From NCBI GenBank assembly GCA_964036195.1, contig OZ038455.1, positions 3,985,855 to 4,049,854 of the forward strand: a DNA stretch of 64,000 bases, in the 5' to 3' direction. Within the stretch, counting starts at the first letter, position 1. Each line of letters begins with the position of its first letter. Source of the stretch: Sphaerolaimus hirsutus. Its lineage: Eukaryota > Nematoda > Chromadorea > Monhysterida > Sphaerolaimidae. The position numbers and the translations under genes are program-made. A model generated the notes under the pieces. The model made no database searches. It was not told where the DNA came from and saw only the letters and a program-made list of their open reading frames with translations. Below are positions 54,301-62,267 of the stretch, in pieces.

Positions 54301-55594
54301 CCCAAAAACTACCTAAAAACAAACGATCCAAATACCAAAAAAGTAGAATCCCGTTTTAACCCTAGCACAAACCTGGCATCTATCCATTTCAAAATGGCCA
54401 AATTTCCAAGCACGCATCCAATTGAATATGCAGATTTATATCCAGTGACTAAAAATACAAGTGCAGCACCCGCGCACGCGCACAGACGGGCCCTGGGGGA
54501 ATTTTTTTTCAGTAGCCCGAAATGATTTTGTCAGGCTGCCCGATTTTTTGTGTGCAATTTATTCATGCGAGGCAATGAGCTGTTTCGATTGGCCGGTGTC
54601 AATTCCGCAAGTGGAAAAGTGAAATTTTTATTAATCTATTTGCAGAATTGACACCAGGATCAAATCGAGCATCGGTATCAGTAGGGTTGGGACGATATGA
54701 CTTTTCGATATCGATATTCGATATTTTGTCTGAAACTCGATATTCGATATCGATACGATATGGACCCTCGATATCGATATTCAATATTAAAAAATGCTCA
54801 ATATTCGATATCGATATTTCGATATTTTCAATATTTCGACATTTTGCTTTTGGTATAGCAGGGCATATCTCATTTGGCATATTGCATTTCCATTTGATCA
54901 CAAACCCATCTGATAATCTCTACTGAAAAGTAGATGATACAAATTTAAATGGCACACAATGATCAAAATGAGAAAATGATTTAAAAATGTGACAGATGTG
55001 GTAAGGAAAAGGTGCCAGCCCCATTTATAGGTGCCATGTCATGGTGCCATTGATGTTCCCATGTGTAAGTAGCTATTGAACATACATATACTCTTATGTA
55101 GACATCTGAGAGAGCATTTGCACAAGATTTGATGCTGCCGCAAGTGCTGAAACAAAAATACCTGTCATGTGAGAACAAAGCGCATGCTCGCGCCCAAAAT
55201 TTGTTAAAATTGCTTATGAAATCGCCTTCTAATAGTGCCATTCCTAGCTTACTTGAAGTCAGACCCAGGGAGTATAGAATATCAAAAATATCGAAAAAAT
55301 GGTCAATATTCAATATCGATATTTTTTCAAAATTTTCGATATCGATATTCGATATGAAAAAATAGTCGATATCCGATATTCGATACGATATATCGTCCCA
55401 ACCCTATGTATCAATCAATATTTCTCAACAGAATGAATCGGGCTGCCCAAAAAATCGTGCAAAACAAAAACAAAATCCCACCTGTGTTGGGCGGGGCAAT
55501 TTATGACCCGTTGGCACAGTGCCAAACTAGTGAGAAGTATACACAAGTAGATGAGGTCATCGAGACCGGCCAGTGAGATCAGGAAATGCAGCAT
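48147..55594 (-). CDS. MBOAT7: MBOAT7 / lysophosphatidylinositol acyltransferase gene (gene span)
   Basis: Multi-pass ER-membrane enzyme of the MBOAT family. Known role: moves an acyl group, preferably arachidonoyl-CoA, to lysophosphatidylinositol (Lands cycle). At least ten minus-strand exons join in phase into a protein colinear with vertebrate MBOAT7, including R-N-I-D-x-Y, W-N-K-S-V-Q-Y-W (conserved Asn), S-A-Y-W-H-G-L-H-P-G-Y-Y-L-S-F (catalytic His) and the C-terminal C-L-E-Y-M-A-C-G-F. Missing: roughly 50 residues after the first membrane segment, and a few residues before C-I-G-L-A-F-E-V. Introns are full of MITEs; one junction (exons D/E) is interrupted by a TIR element without usable GT-AG sites, and one donor is GC. 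Probably functional, but a disrupted allele is not excluded. Confidence 0.9.
48337..49353 (-). other. MBOAT7 intron G-H
   Basis: GT donor after GCTCT at 49353; AG acceptor at 48338-48337. The intron begins with G-runs and ends with C-runs, and contains the MITE at 48575-48979. No other feature seen. Confidence 0.8.
48575..48979. mobile_element. Mariner-like MITE, TACCGTATATCC variant (405 bp) in an MBOAT7 intron
   Basis: TACCGTATATCCTTGAATAA at the left, TTAATCGAGGATATACGGTA at the right, TA-bounded. Same layout as 10463-10894 (internal GTTACATAAACC/GCATGAATAAATG text). Confidence 0.85.
49354..49467 (-). CDS. MBOAT7: MBOAT7 exon G (catalytic His)
   Basis: 114 bases between the acceptor CCGCAG and a GT donor. 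Reads L-S-L-T-M-L-G-S-A-Y-W-H-G-L-H-P-G-Y-Y-L-S-F-M-T, then I-P-L-C-T-W-T-E-D-R-V-F-A. The His of Y-W-H-G is the family's catalytic residue. Confidence 0.93.
49542..49843. mobile_element. 3'-truncated CAGGGGT-family element in an MBOAT7 intron
   Basis: Starts CAGGGGTCTTCTAGATTTCG and follows the family to AAAAATAGCGAT, where it stops. The right TIR is missing. Confidence 0.7.
49965..50123 (-). CDS. MBOAT7: MBOAT7 exon F (conserved Asn)
   Basis: 159 bases after the acceptor ATCCGCAG. Reads K-N-V-R-Y-S-F-D-S-I-R-N-I-D-I-Y-E-S-E-L, then R-S-G-M-R-A-W-N-K-S-V-Q-Y-W-L-A, then Y-K-R-A-P-T-K-Y-R. The downstream donor is GC (CAG|GCTAGT at 49964-49963); only this choice joins in phase to exon G, so this is a GC-AG intron. 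Confidence 0.92.
50344..50471 (-). CDS. MBOAT7: MBOAT7 exon E
   Basis: Reads L-L-S-E-C-C-C-I-G-C-R-L-G-V-K-E-S, then a Gly-rich variable stretch (S-E-G-V-P-T-G-E-G-G-K-G-K-S) and V-E-I-G. Corresponds to the A-E-C-G-C-I-A-A-G-x-G region and following loop of MBOAT7. Donor G|GTGGGT at 50343-50342 gives the right phase for exon F. The 5' edge is the TSD of the MITE at 50480-50642 rather than an AG acceptor. Confidence 0.82.
50480..50642 (-). mobile_element. 163-bp introner-like MITE exactly between two MBOAT7 codons
   Basis: On the minus strand the termini are TGGCGCTCCCGCACCCTGTA and TACAGGGTGCGGGACTG, about 40-bp TIRs with GTAATGTCAAGTG inside. Flanks CCGCCTGG (50650-50643) and CCCCCTGG (50479-50472) agree at 7 of 8 bases. 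Excising element plus one flank copy (171 bp) restores ...Y-T-A-W|L-L-S-E-C... exactly. The GTAAAG...TTACAG pair just inside would leave 37 extra bases and shift the frame. Related TIRs bound 56258-57839 and 58885-59316. Confidence 0.85.
50643..50747 (-). CDS. MBOAT7: MBOAT7 exon D
   Basis: 105 bases (35 codons, phase 0-0) after the acceptor CCCCCAG. Reads L-H-G-G-D-F-Y-M-E-H-G-F-L-Y-R-F-L-Y-M-M, then P-V-F-A-Q-F-R-T-R-V-Y-T-A-W, matching the F-Y-M-I-P-V-F-x-x-F-R-x-R-x-Y-x-A-W core of MBOAT7. Its end is defined by homology because no GT-AG junction preserves the frame. Confidence 0.88.
50992..51055 (-). CDS. MBOAT7: MBOAT7 exon C2
   Basis: 64 bases between the acceptor ATCCCCAG and the donor GCT|GTGCGT. 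Reads L-C-A-A-P-L-F-A-L-G-M-L-L-M-Q-K-L-F-P-I, aligning with the A-P-L-F-G-L-L-F-L-L...L-F-P membrane helix of MBOAT7. Phases fit both neighbours. Confidence 0.88.
51056..51543 (-). mobile_element. MBOAT7 intron C-C2 consisting of one TIR element (introner candidate)
   Basis: The intron (488 bp) starts GTGCCAAATTCAATTTGCCC and ends GGGCTAATTCAATTCATCCCCAG-side. Reading both ends inward, ATTCAATTTGCCCGACAT... and TTGAATTAGCCCGAAG... form TIRs spaced by T-runs and a second CGGGC box. The junctions ATCCAGGT and CCCCAGGT agree at 6 of 8 bases; such an AGGT-bearing duplication would supply both splice sites at insertion. The G-C box repeat also starts the introns at 55481 and 53824. Confidence 0.7.
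51544..51637 (-). CDS. MBOAT7: MBOAT7 exon C
   Basis: 94 bases between the acceptor ATGCAG and the donor CCAG|GTGCCA. Reads G-P-Y-F-T-Y-G-T-H-Y, then a Ser/Ala-rich stretch and S-I-P-V-A-N-E-I-G-S-R, aligning with G-P-F-F-R-Y-R-T-Y of MBOAT7. Confidence 0.88.
51965..52109 (-). CDS. MBOAT7: MBOAT7 exon B
   Basis: 145 bases from the acceptor CGCATGCAG (it may start a few codons earlier) to a canonical donor ACAG|GTAGGT. Reads C-I-G-L-A-F-E-V-S-D, a polar loop, then L-P-T-S-M-D-A-L-F-Y-Y-Y-N-F-I-G-L-F-T, aligning with the S-L-A-S-E-V-x-D...L-x-Y-x-Y-C-Y-V-G-I-M-T-G region. Confidence 0.9.
52600..52645 (-). CDS. MBOAT7: Possible short MBOAT7 exon between A and B
   Basis: Minus strand reads V-P-D-A-T-P-V-Q-Q just after the inverted end of the GCCC-box repeat (GGGCAATTTAAAT). 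It resembles the L-P-x-P-T-P-x-x-N-A-V-Q stretch expected here. Splice boundaries cannot be fixed, and the residues linking it to exon B were not found. Confidence 0.35.
52750..53300. repeat. GGAAAACGGAAACGGAAA repeat array in an MBOAT7 intron
   Basis: Dense degenerate tandem of CCGGAAAACGGAAA and GAAATTTGC variants, flanked by AGGGTGTCAACAAAAACTTT at 52760 and AAAGTTGACACCCTAAT at 53289. AGGGTGTCAAC/GTTGACACCCT looks like a TIR, so this may be another element of about 540 bp with a subterminal-type array. Confidence 0.7.
53531..53775. mobile_element. TIR element GGCCCTACACACACTAGT (245 bp) in an MBOAT7 intron
   Basis: GGCCCTACACACACTAGTTT at the left, AACTAGTGTGTGTAGGCAC at the right. AAT occurs on both sides, compatible with a 3-bp duplication. 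Close relative of 19451-19692. Confidence 0.78.
53825..53895 (-). CDS. MBOAT7: MBOAT7 exon A
   Basis: 71 bases after the acceptor TCTACAG. Reads R-V-G-F-V-S-L-C-F-S-F-T-Y-L-L-F-C-R-L-A, then H-H-L-G, matching the F-S-Y-L-L-F-F-R...L-G helix. No GT follows; the sequence passes into CTGG|GATGGGATTT, the same repeat that starts the other introns, so a GA donor is the simplest reading. Confidence 0.8.
53896..55481 (-). other. MBOAT7 intron 1 region, one exon probably unseen
   Basis: Starts with donor CAG|GTGGGATTTTG and the GCCCGA-box repeat, and ends TCTACAG. Exon 1 and exon A join in phase, but about 50 residues expected from the family are absent, so a small exon may hide here. Contains the hAT-like element 54682-55406 and GCCCGA boxes at 54525-54545. 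Confidence 0.55.
54682..55406. mobile_element. hAT-like element, TAGGGTTGGGACGATAT family (725 bp) in MBOAT7 intron 1
   Basis: TIRs TAGGGTTGGGACGATAT and ATATATCGTCCCAACCCTA. Arrays of TCGATATTCGATATCGATA at both ends. Flanks GGTATCAG and TGTATCAA share the central six bases. Confidence 0.88.
55482..55594 (-). CDS. MBOAT7: MBOAT7 exon 1 with start codon
   Basis: ATG at 55594-55592, then M-L-H-F-L-I-S-L-A-G-L-D-D-L-I-Y-L-C-I-L, then L-T-S-L-A-L-C-Q: an N-terminal membrane helix as in MBOAT7. Canonical donor ACAG|GTGGGA at 55481-55480. 113 bases, phase 2, compatible with exon A. Weakly conserved N terminus, so assigned mainly by position, hydrophobicity and phase. Confidence 0.65.
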
Positions 55595-55736
55595 TTATGA
55601 TTTGTTTGTGAATAGTAGTATTTCGTGGTAATTATATTAGTATTTATAAAGAAAATTTTAATAAATATATCAGTGTTAGTGTTATCATTTTACCGCTTTT
55701 TCCGATTACTGTGTTGTATAATGTCATAGTTAGAGG

Positions 55737-56012
55737 TAGGGTTCAAACGGATCACGATCCCAAATCCCGATAGTTTGAAAAGCCAATGCCGATCCCGAAA
55801 GTTTTTCAAATCACAATGTCGATCCCGATAAAATTCCGCTAATCCGGAATTGTCCAATTTTAGACAAGGCAAAGTGCATTTTTAGACCTTTTTGTGTAAA
55901 ATAAGAGAACATCCGAAGTTCGAAAACCCAATCTCGACCTAATCCCTATCCCGAAAACTAAAAATAATCACGATATTTCCGATCCCGTACAGTCGACACC
56001 GTTTGAACCATA
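55737..56012. mobile_element. TAGGGTTCAAACGG-family element (276 bp)
   Basis: TAGGGTTCAAACGGATC at the left, CCGTTTGAACCATA at the right; CCGATCCCGA-type arrays. Flanks GTTAGAGG and GTTTTAGG agree at 6 of 8 bases. Confidence 0.75.
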
Positions 56013-56437
56013 GTTTTAGGGCGTAGTAAATTGAAATTTGCTAGACAGTTTCAGCGAAAAACACTGCAATGGATAGTTTCCCAAAAGCGCATTCTATGAC
56101 AACCATGCGAAGCTAAAATTGTGCTTTTTCTTCATTTTATTACGTGAATTGATTATACAGGGGCCAACTGTAATTAACAGAACAGAAAATACTTCAGTAT
56201 AACATCAAAACAGATGAACAATTTGAATCAGCTGAGACCAGTTCCAGACAATTTTAAAGACCCTGTAAAATGTCAAAGTCGTCTAAACGACCATATACCG
56301 TATTACCTCGAAATACCCCCATGGGGGTTTATTATTTCGCCAGCAAAATTTGAGGAGGGGGGGGGGGGTTAATTCGAGGGGGGGCTTATTCGGGGGGGGG
56401 GGGTATTTTTTCGTCAGAAATTGTTGTAGTATCGTAG

Positions 56438-56874
56438 CAGGGCCGTATCCAGGGGGGGGGGGCGGGGGGGGGGCTGCAGCCCCCCCCCCTCCCGGGGCGA
56501 GACCAGAAAGTGACTGGAAAATGCGACTTTTTCAACGTTACCGTAAAAATTTTTGCGCGCAAGCGCGCATTCTTCACCAGACATTAAGGTACTATCATCA
56601 GATTTGCTCCATGTGGCCACAAATCGTTGTAAATACACTCAATGTTGTGCTTTTTGCTGTTTTGTATGTATATTTACATACATATACAGCGTTCCATGGC
56701 GCTGACGCCAACGCCAATAGCGCCATGGCGTGGCGCCTACTAATGGCGCCAGCGCCATAGCGCCATTCCGCCACTATTTAGCTAAAATTTTAGGGGGGGC
56801 TGAACCCCCCCCCCCTCGCCGGCCTCCGTAAACAAGCAGCCCCCCCCCGCTCAAAAATCCTGGATACGTCCCTG
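56438..56874. mobile_element. hAT-like MITE, CAGGGACG family (437 bp)
   Basis: TIRs CAGGGCCGTATCCAGG and CCTGGATACGTCCCTG. Perfect duplication TATCGTAG at 56430-56437 and 56875-56882. GGCGCC-like patch at 56695-56770. Confidence 0.95.
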
Positions 56875-57140
56875 TATCGTAGTATAAATAATAGGCAATT
56901 GTGTACCCAAAATAGGTAATAAATGTGTCCAAACAGGATATATTTGGACATAAAAACGTCCATGTGTAGCAAACTAGTTTTGTGTAGCTGCAATGCAGTA
57001 TGCATTAGCAGTAATAAATACATCATGTACATTGCATACATAATGGCAACATTACAGAGGGGGGTATTTCGAGGGGGGTTTATTATTCCCCCAACCAATT
57101 TTGAGGGGGCGGGGTTAATTCAAGGTGGGATTATTCGAGG

Positions 57141-57642
57141 CAGGGGTCTCGAATGGGGGGGGGGGTTGGGGGTTACCCCCCCCTCCCCCAAACCGCCCAG
57201 CTATCTATCTATCCCGGAGGCCACTCAGCTATCTATCTATCCCGGAGGCAAAATTTTGGGCTACTACCCCCTAAACCCCCCCCCCCCAAATCCCCCAGCT
57301 ATCTACCTATCTGGAGCGATTTTTCAGAAACTATACCCCAATTTTCGCTCAAAATCGCTATTTTTCATACCTATATATAGATTTTCACCTCCAAAATCAC
57401 TAGTTCATGCATCTAATTGCCTATTTTCAGTACTATATGCTCTTGTATACCCATTTTGAGCTATTTTGCACCTACTTTTAGCGATTTTTCTCTCTTTTCT
57501 TCCTTCTATGCCCCGAAAAAGCCTATATATCGAACCACCACAACCCCCCCCAGAAAATTTTTCAGCTATCTATCCCTCCGGAGGAGCGATTTGCTATTTA
57601 TCTATCCAACCACTCGGAGGGTCAAAATTCAAGATACCCCTG
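57141..57642. mobile_element. hAT-like MITE, CAGGGGTCTC family (502 bp)
   Basis: CAGGGGTCTCGAATG at the left, CAAGATACCCCTG at the right. Perfect duplication ATTCGAGG at 57133-57140 and 57643-57650, made from the host TACCGTA element's terminal motif. Confidence 0.95.
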
Positions 57643-57906
57643 ATTCGAGGTAATACGGTAAAATGTCAAAGTCGTCTAAAAAACTCTGTAAGGTGTCAAA
57701 CGTGATGTAAAAGACCATAAAAAGTCAATTGTCAGGCAGTGTCAAAATTCATGTAAAATGTCCTGTAAATGTCAAACGTGTACGTCAGGCATTTTATTTA
57801 CCGAATCTTTACATGATTTCAGACATTTTACAGGGTCTGTGACTGGCACCAGGTGCCAGTTTCTATTTCACATTATAAGATGTTTTTAAATCACATTTTA
57901 CAAAAA

Positions 57907-58104
57907 TCACATTTTCAATTTCTTACTTTTAACCTCAAACTCCGCCTTGAGCGATTGCTCCCATCTCAGAAAATCGTCTTCGCTGAAAGCTCCTGTAGTA
58001 CTTTTCTTCGCGCCGGGTTTTCTAGAATTTTTGGCATCCCAAGTTTTGAATCTTTTCAGCGCTTTCTTGTCACTGTCATGTTTTCTGTGGGCGGACTTTG
58101 TGAG
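57907..58104 (-). CDS. Exon of an unrecognised basic protein (possibly last exon)
   Basis: Minus strand, after the acceptor AATTTTCCAG: L-T-K-S-A-H-R-K-H-D-S-D-K-K-A-L-K-R-F-K, then A-K-N-S-R-K-P-G-A-K-K-S, then F-S-E-D-D-F-L-R-W-E-Q-S-L-K-A-E-F-E-V. It ends at a TGA (57909-57907), or earlier at a good donor AAAA|GTAAGA (57926-57925). Lys/Arg-rich, probably nuclear or nucleolar by composition only. The exon at 59442-59604 on the same strand has similar character and may belong to the same gene. No family recognised. Confidence 0.55.
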   Translation of the reverse strand, partial: LTKSAHRKHDSDKKALKRFKTWDAKNSRKPGAKKSTTGAFSEDDFLRWEQSLKAEFEVKSKKLKM

Positions 58105-58194
58105 CTGGAAAATTGATTGGGGATTGGTTGAAAATGACAAATACGAAATGGCATTGTAAATGGTATCGTATAGAATATCTATTGGGAGATCTTT

Positions 58195-58661
58195 ATGAAC
58201 CCCCCCCCCCAAACCGCTCAATCTATCTATCCCGGAGGCAAAATTTTGGGCTACTACCCCCTAAACCCCCCCCCAAATCGCTCAGCTATCTACATATCTG
58301 GAGCGATTTTTGAGAAACTATGCCCCAATTTTCGCTCCAAATCGCTATTTTTCAGACCTTTTCATAGATTTTCACCTCCAAAATACTAGTTTTTGTTCCT
58401 ATTTACCTAATTTCAGCTATTTTTAGTACTATATGCTCTTGTATACCCATTTTGAGCTATTTTACACCTACTTTTACCTACTTACTTATATACCTACTTT
58501 TAGCGATTTTTCTCCCTTTTCTTCCTTCTACACCCTGAAATAGCCTATATATCGAACCACCACAACCCCCCCCACAAAAAATCCCTATATATCTATCCCG
58601 AAGGCCGCTCAGCTATGTATGTATCCAACCACTCGGAGGGTCAAAATTCAAGATACCCCTG
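58195..58661. mobile_element. 5'-truncated CAGGGGT-family element
   Basis: Right TIR CAAGATACCCCTG ends at 58661; the interior matches 57200-57642 in the same orientation. The left TIR is lost next to the exon at 57907-58104. Confidence 0.8.
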
Positions 58662-58884
58662 TACACAAAATATCAACATCATATCGAATACCGATAGAGT
58701 TTCAAGATGGAAGAATTTGAAATACCGAATTTCAACATAAAAATATCCGACCCCCTGATGAAATTGTTCAGAGAGATTAAAAACCTGAAATAAGTAACGT
58801 GGCGAAAAATTAAATAAAAAGTGCTGAATTTGAGTGCACAACTAGGCTAAAAATCATCAAACTATTGCCCTGGCGGCTGGTCGT

Positions 58885-59316
58885 AGTCCCAGACCCTGTA
58901 AAATTTCAAATTCCAGGTAAAATGTCATGAAAAATGCCAAATGTCCACTTTAAAAAAAACTTTGAAATTTTAGAGGGCGCATTTTACGTAACTTTTGACT
59001 AGTGATGGAAAAAGCACCAGAACTTTTCCGGACCGCATCGCCAAGCGCCATAGCGCTTTTTGCTTTGGCGCTAGCGCCAACGCCAGCGCCAGGCATTTTG
59101 TTCCTGGCGTCGCATAAAAATAGCGCCAAGCGCCATGGCGCTTTTCATGGCTGCTGCGCCAAGCTTCAATGGCGCCACAGCAAAATAGCGCCAAGCGCGA
59201 AAAGCGACATGGAGCATTTTGCTTTGGCGCTTGCGCCATGGCGCTTTTCCATCACTACTTTTGACACTTTGCATAACATTTGACATTTTATACGGAAATT
59301 TACAGAGTGCGGGATT
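58885..59316. mobile_element. AGTCCCAGACCCTGTAAA element, ~430 bp
   Basis: AGTCCCAGACCCTGTAAAAT at the left, TTTACAGAGTGCGGGATT at the right, the same TIR type as 50480-50642. Minus-strand flanks CCAGCGCC and CCAGCCGC are similar, suggesting an 8-bp duplication. The element at 59000-59257 is nested inside. Confidence 0.7.
59000..59257. mobile_element. hAT-like MITE, TAGTGATG/GGCGCC family (258 bp)
   Basis: TIRs TAGTGATGGAAAAAGC and GCGCTTTTCCATCACTA. Perfect duplication CTTTTGAC at 58992-58999 and 59258-59265. Confidence 0.95.
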
Positions 59317-59441
59317 GGCGCTGGAGACAATCAGTTAGGTACTTTCTATATATTCTCAACAAAAAGTAAATATATATCATCATAGCACCCAGTCAAAGTG
59401 GGGACCCCCGAAATAAAACGAACCGCTTTCAAGGGGCCACC

Positions 59442-59604
59442 CCCCTGTCTCGCTGCCTTTCTATGCGCAAATCTCATATATCGCAAATTTTCCGTCGTGT
59501 AATCCGGTTGTTTTCGTTCTCGTTCTTTCTCAATCAGCGATTTTGCACATTTCGACGATTTCGAACGCAAAGTGCCGTCTTTTTGTCGCACTTTTGCGAA
59601 GTGT
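59442..59604 (-). CDS. Exon of an unrecognised basic protein
   Basis: Minus strand from the acceptor CCTCCCAG to a possible donor GGGG|GTGGCC (59441-59440). Reads K-V-R-Q-K-D-G-T-L-R-S-K-S-S-K-C-A-K-S-L, then I-E-K-E-R-E-R-K-Q-P-D-Y-T-T-E-N, then R-Y-M-R-F-A-H-R-K-A-A-R-Q-G. Charged helical composition. Likely the same transcript as 57907-58104. Function not assigned. Confidence 0.5.
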
Positions 59605-59809
59605 CTGGGAGGGGATTAACATTTATCGGATCGATATTTTTGGTATGTAGGCAGGGCGACACATTGATTGAATTTTAAGTTGTAGGGCACTTTAAGTGCA
59701 CTTGAGGGAATTAAAACTGATACACCATTGGATCACCAACAAAACCAACTTCTATTTTCACCCGCAATGTGGAAGAATTAAGCAATACAGCAATTCATTG
59801 CTTCACTAG

Positions 59810-60010
59810 GAAGAAATCATTTTTTGAATCAAAATAGCAAACTTCTCAGCAAGCGATGGGGCCATCTCCGTATATTTATGCATTTGCCAATCGTTTTTTT
59901 CTAACAAAACGTATTCAAAAAGGAAATCTTGGCAACGCGTTCGAAACTTTCCCCAAATATACATACAACGAATCTCAAGGTTCCTTTTTTCTAGTTTCAC
60001 AAAAATAAAT
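59810..60010 (-). CDS. Open reading frame, unknown, possibly an exon
   Basis: Minus frame ending at a stop near 59806 reads K-L-E-K-R-N-L-E-I-R, then W-G-K-F-R-T-R-C-Q-D-F-L-F-E-Y-V, then K-Y-T-E-M-A-P-S-L-A-E-K-F-A. A mixed, protein-like composition with Trp and Met, but no convincing splice sites or family. Confidence 0.3.
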
Positions 60011-60519
60011 ATTTTTCCACGGTAAATAATTTTCTGATAGAATAAGCATGGCCACAAAAAAAGTGTCTGCAAAATTTTATTTCGCACCTAAAATCAACGT
60101 CATCGACACTGCTACACGGGACTTCATTTGTGCATTTTTTCGTTGAACGTCTAGCACTTTTCACGCGCATTGAAGATAGCTCCTGGTCACCTGCGATTTT
60201 ATTTATTTACGTACAAAAAAACTGGATTATAAACGAAAAAAAAATTTTTTCCGGTAGTTCGGGATAGTGATGTGAAAAGCGCCAGAACTTTGGTGCCAAG
60301 CGCAAAAAGCGCCATGGCGCTTTTCCGACCCCAGCGCCAACGGCGCCAGAGAAAAATAGCGCCAAGCGCCAGCGCCAGGCATTTTGTTCCTGGCGCCGGT
60401 CAAAAATAGCGCCAAGCGCCATGGCTCTTCTCATAGGCATGGCGCCAAGCGCCAATGGCGCCACAGCAAAATAGCGCCAAGCGTCAAAAGCGCCATGGCG
60501 CTTTTTGAGTGTGGTCATT

Positions 60520-60725
60520 CTGACATGTTGTGTACTATAACATGTTGTGGAATCTGACATGCCGCCATGGGAATGTAACATGTTGTGGAATGTAACATGT
60601 TGTGGAATGTAACATGCCAAAACGTGAAAGTAACATGTCCAGCGTGAAAGTAACATGCCAAAGCCAAAGGTGAATGTAACATGTGAAGCGTGAACCTAAC
60701 ATGCCCTGCACAAGTGGTCGCAATG
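60520..60725. repeat. ACATGTTA repeat arm, inverted at 62662-62820
   Basis: ATGTAACATGTTGTGGAATG and GTGAAAGTAACATGCC units every 15-25 bases. The mirror copy runs from ACATGCATTGCAACCGGTTG to CACAACATGT, making ~160-bp inner inverted repeats of the host element. Confidence 0.85.
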
Positions 60726-61021
60726 CATGTGTTTTTTTGGAAAGTCATTTTGGAAAATAAAAAGATTTTTTGTTGTGATGGTAATTTTTGCACAGATTGT
60801 TTTTTTGTTAAAACTTGCTTGTTATTTGAATATTTTGCTTTGACTTTTACATTGATAGTTGTGAATGTTTGTTGCTGATTTTTCTTATCTTTTTGGTAAT
60901 GTGTACTAATATATTTACTAAGTTGTATGTGTATGCTGTAGGGTTGGAAAAAATCGATTTTTTTATTGTTGTTGTATTCACAATTGTAACCGATTGTTGT
61001 ATTCACAGCCTACCTTACATG

Positions 61022-62267
61022 CAGGGACGTACGCAGGATTTTTGAGCGGGGGGGGCGGATTGTATACGGAGCCCGGCGAGCGGGGGGGCCCCCCCCCCTA
61101 AAATTTGGCCCTATAATATAGGAATGGAGCCATGGCTAGGGTTCAAACGATATGACTTTTCGATATCGATATTCGATATTCAATATTTTTTCAAAATTTT
61201 CGATATCGATATTCGATATTCGATATTTTTTTCCGAAACTCCATATTCGATATCGATACGATATGGAACCTCGATATCGATATTCAATATTCGATATTGA
61301 AAAATGGTCGATATTCGATATTTCGATATTTTCGATATTTGATATTGCGATATGCTTTTGGTATAGCAAGGCATATTTCAAGTGGCATATTGTATTTTCA
61401 TGTGGTATCACACATGTTTAATCATCTCTTTACTGAAATGTGAATGGTACAAGTGATTTTAACAAGCTTTACATCACTCAATGGTAGAAAATAGAAGAAA
61501 AACATGATGAATCAAAGTGTATCAGACAAATAACAATTGGTAGATATTACAGTTCATCCTTATAACCTAATTGCTTAAGGGCATGTTGCAAAAAAAAAGT
61601 ATATCAGCGTTTTCTGGCTTCACATTTAGCACTTCAACAACAATTACATTATAAATACTGTACTTTTACTCATCAAATACAATACTATAAGCACATCAGA
61701 TCAACCATAAACATCTCAAAATGAAAATGAAAAGTACATTTGGGGGCACAATACAGGTTCGATATATCGAAAAAATAGTCGATATTCGATATCGATATTC
61801 AATATTATTTCAAAATTTTCGATATCGATATTCGATATTCGATATTTTTTCAAAATTTTCGATATCGATATTCGATATTCGATATTAAAAAATGGTCGAT
61901 ATCCGATATTCGATATTCGATACGATATATCGTTTGAACCCTAGCCATGGCGCTGGCGCCAGTTGTAGGCGCCAGCGCCATGGCAATATTGGCGTTGGCG
62001 CTGGCGCCAACGTATACTATAAAGGTGTATATTAAGACCTATGTATAGTACTAAGACCATGTTTGGCACTTTCGAAATGCTGTTGAGGCTCCCAAAAATA
62101 CATATTAAACAATGGGGTGGGGATTTGCGCGCTTGCGCGGAAAATTTTTTTAAAGTGCCTACAAAATTGCAGTAGAAAAGTGCCATTCCTGGCAAATTTT
62201 TATGTCCGGCCCGGGAACGGGGGGGGGGGCGGCCGCCCCCCCCGCCCCCCCCCTGCGTACGCCCCTG
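61022..62267. mobile_element. hAT-like element, CAGGGACGTACGCAGG (1,246 bp), nest level 3
   Basis: TIRs CAGGGACGTACGCAGG and CCTGCGTACGCCCCTG. Perfect duplication CTTACATG at 61014-61021 and 62268-62275. Confidence 0.95.
61137..61943. mobile_element. hAT-like element, TAGGGTTCAAACGATAT (807 bp), nest level 4
   Basis: TIRs TAGGGTTCAAACGATATGAC and TATATCGTTTGAACCCTA. Perfect duplication GCCATGGC at 61129-61136 and 61944-61951. The interior matches 43652-45604 minus its insertion. Confidence 0.95.

Larger units (their letters stand above)
56296..57660. mobile_element. TACCGTATTACCTC-family MITE (1,365 bp with insertions)
   Basis: TACCGTATTACCTCGAAATA and TTCGAGGTAATACGGTA, TA-bounded. After removing 56438-56874 and 57141-57642 it matches 9860-10259 closely (ACAGGATATATTTGGACATA, GTAGCTGCAATGCA). 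Confidence 0.88.
56258..57839. mobile_element. AGACCCTGTAAAATGTC element hosting three nested MITEs
   Basis: AGACCCTGTAAAATGTCAAA at 56258 and GACATTTTACAGGGTCT ending at 57839. The same TIR type as the MITE at 50480-50642. Contains the TACCGTA element 56296-57660, which itself holds two CAGGG-type elements. Confidence 0.75.
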
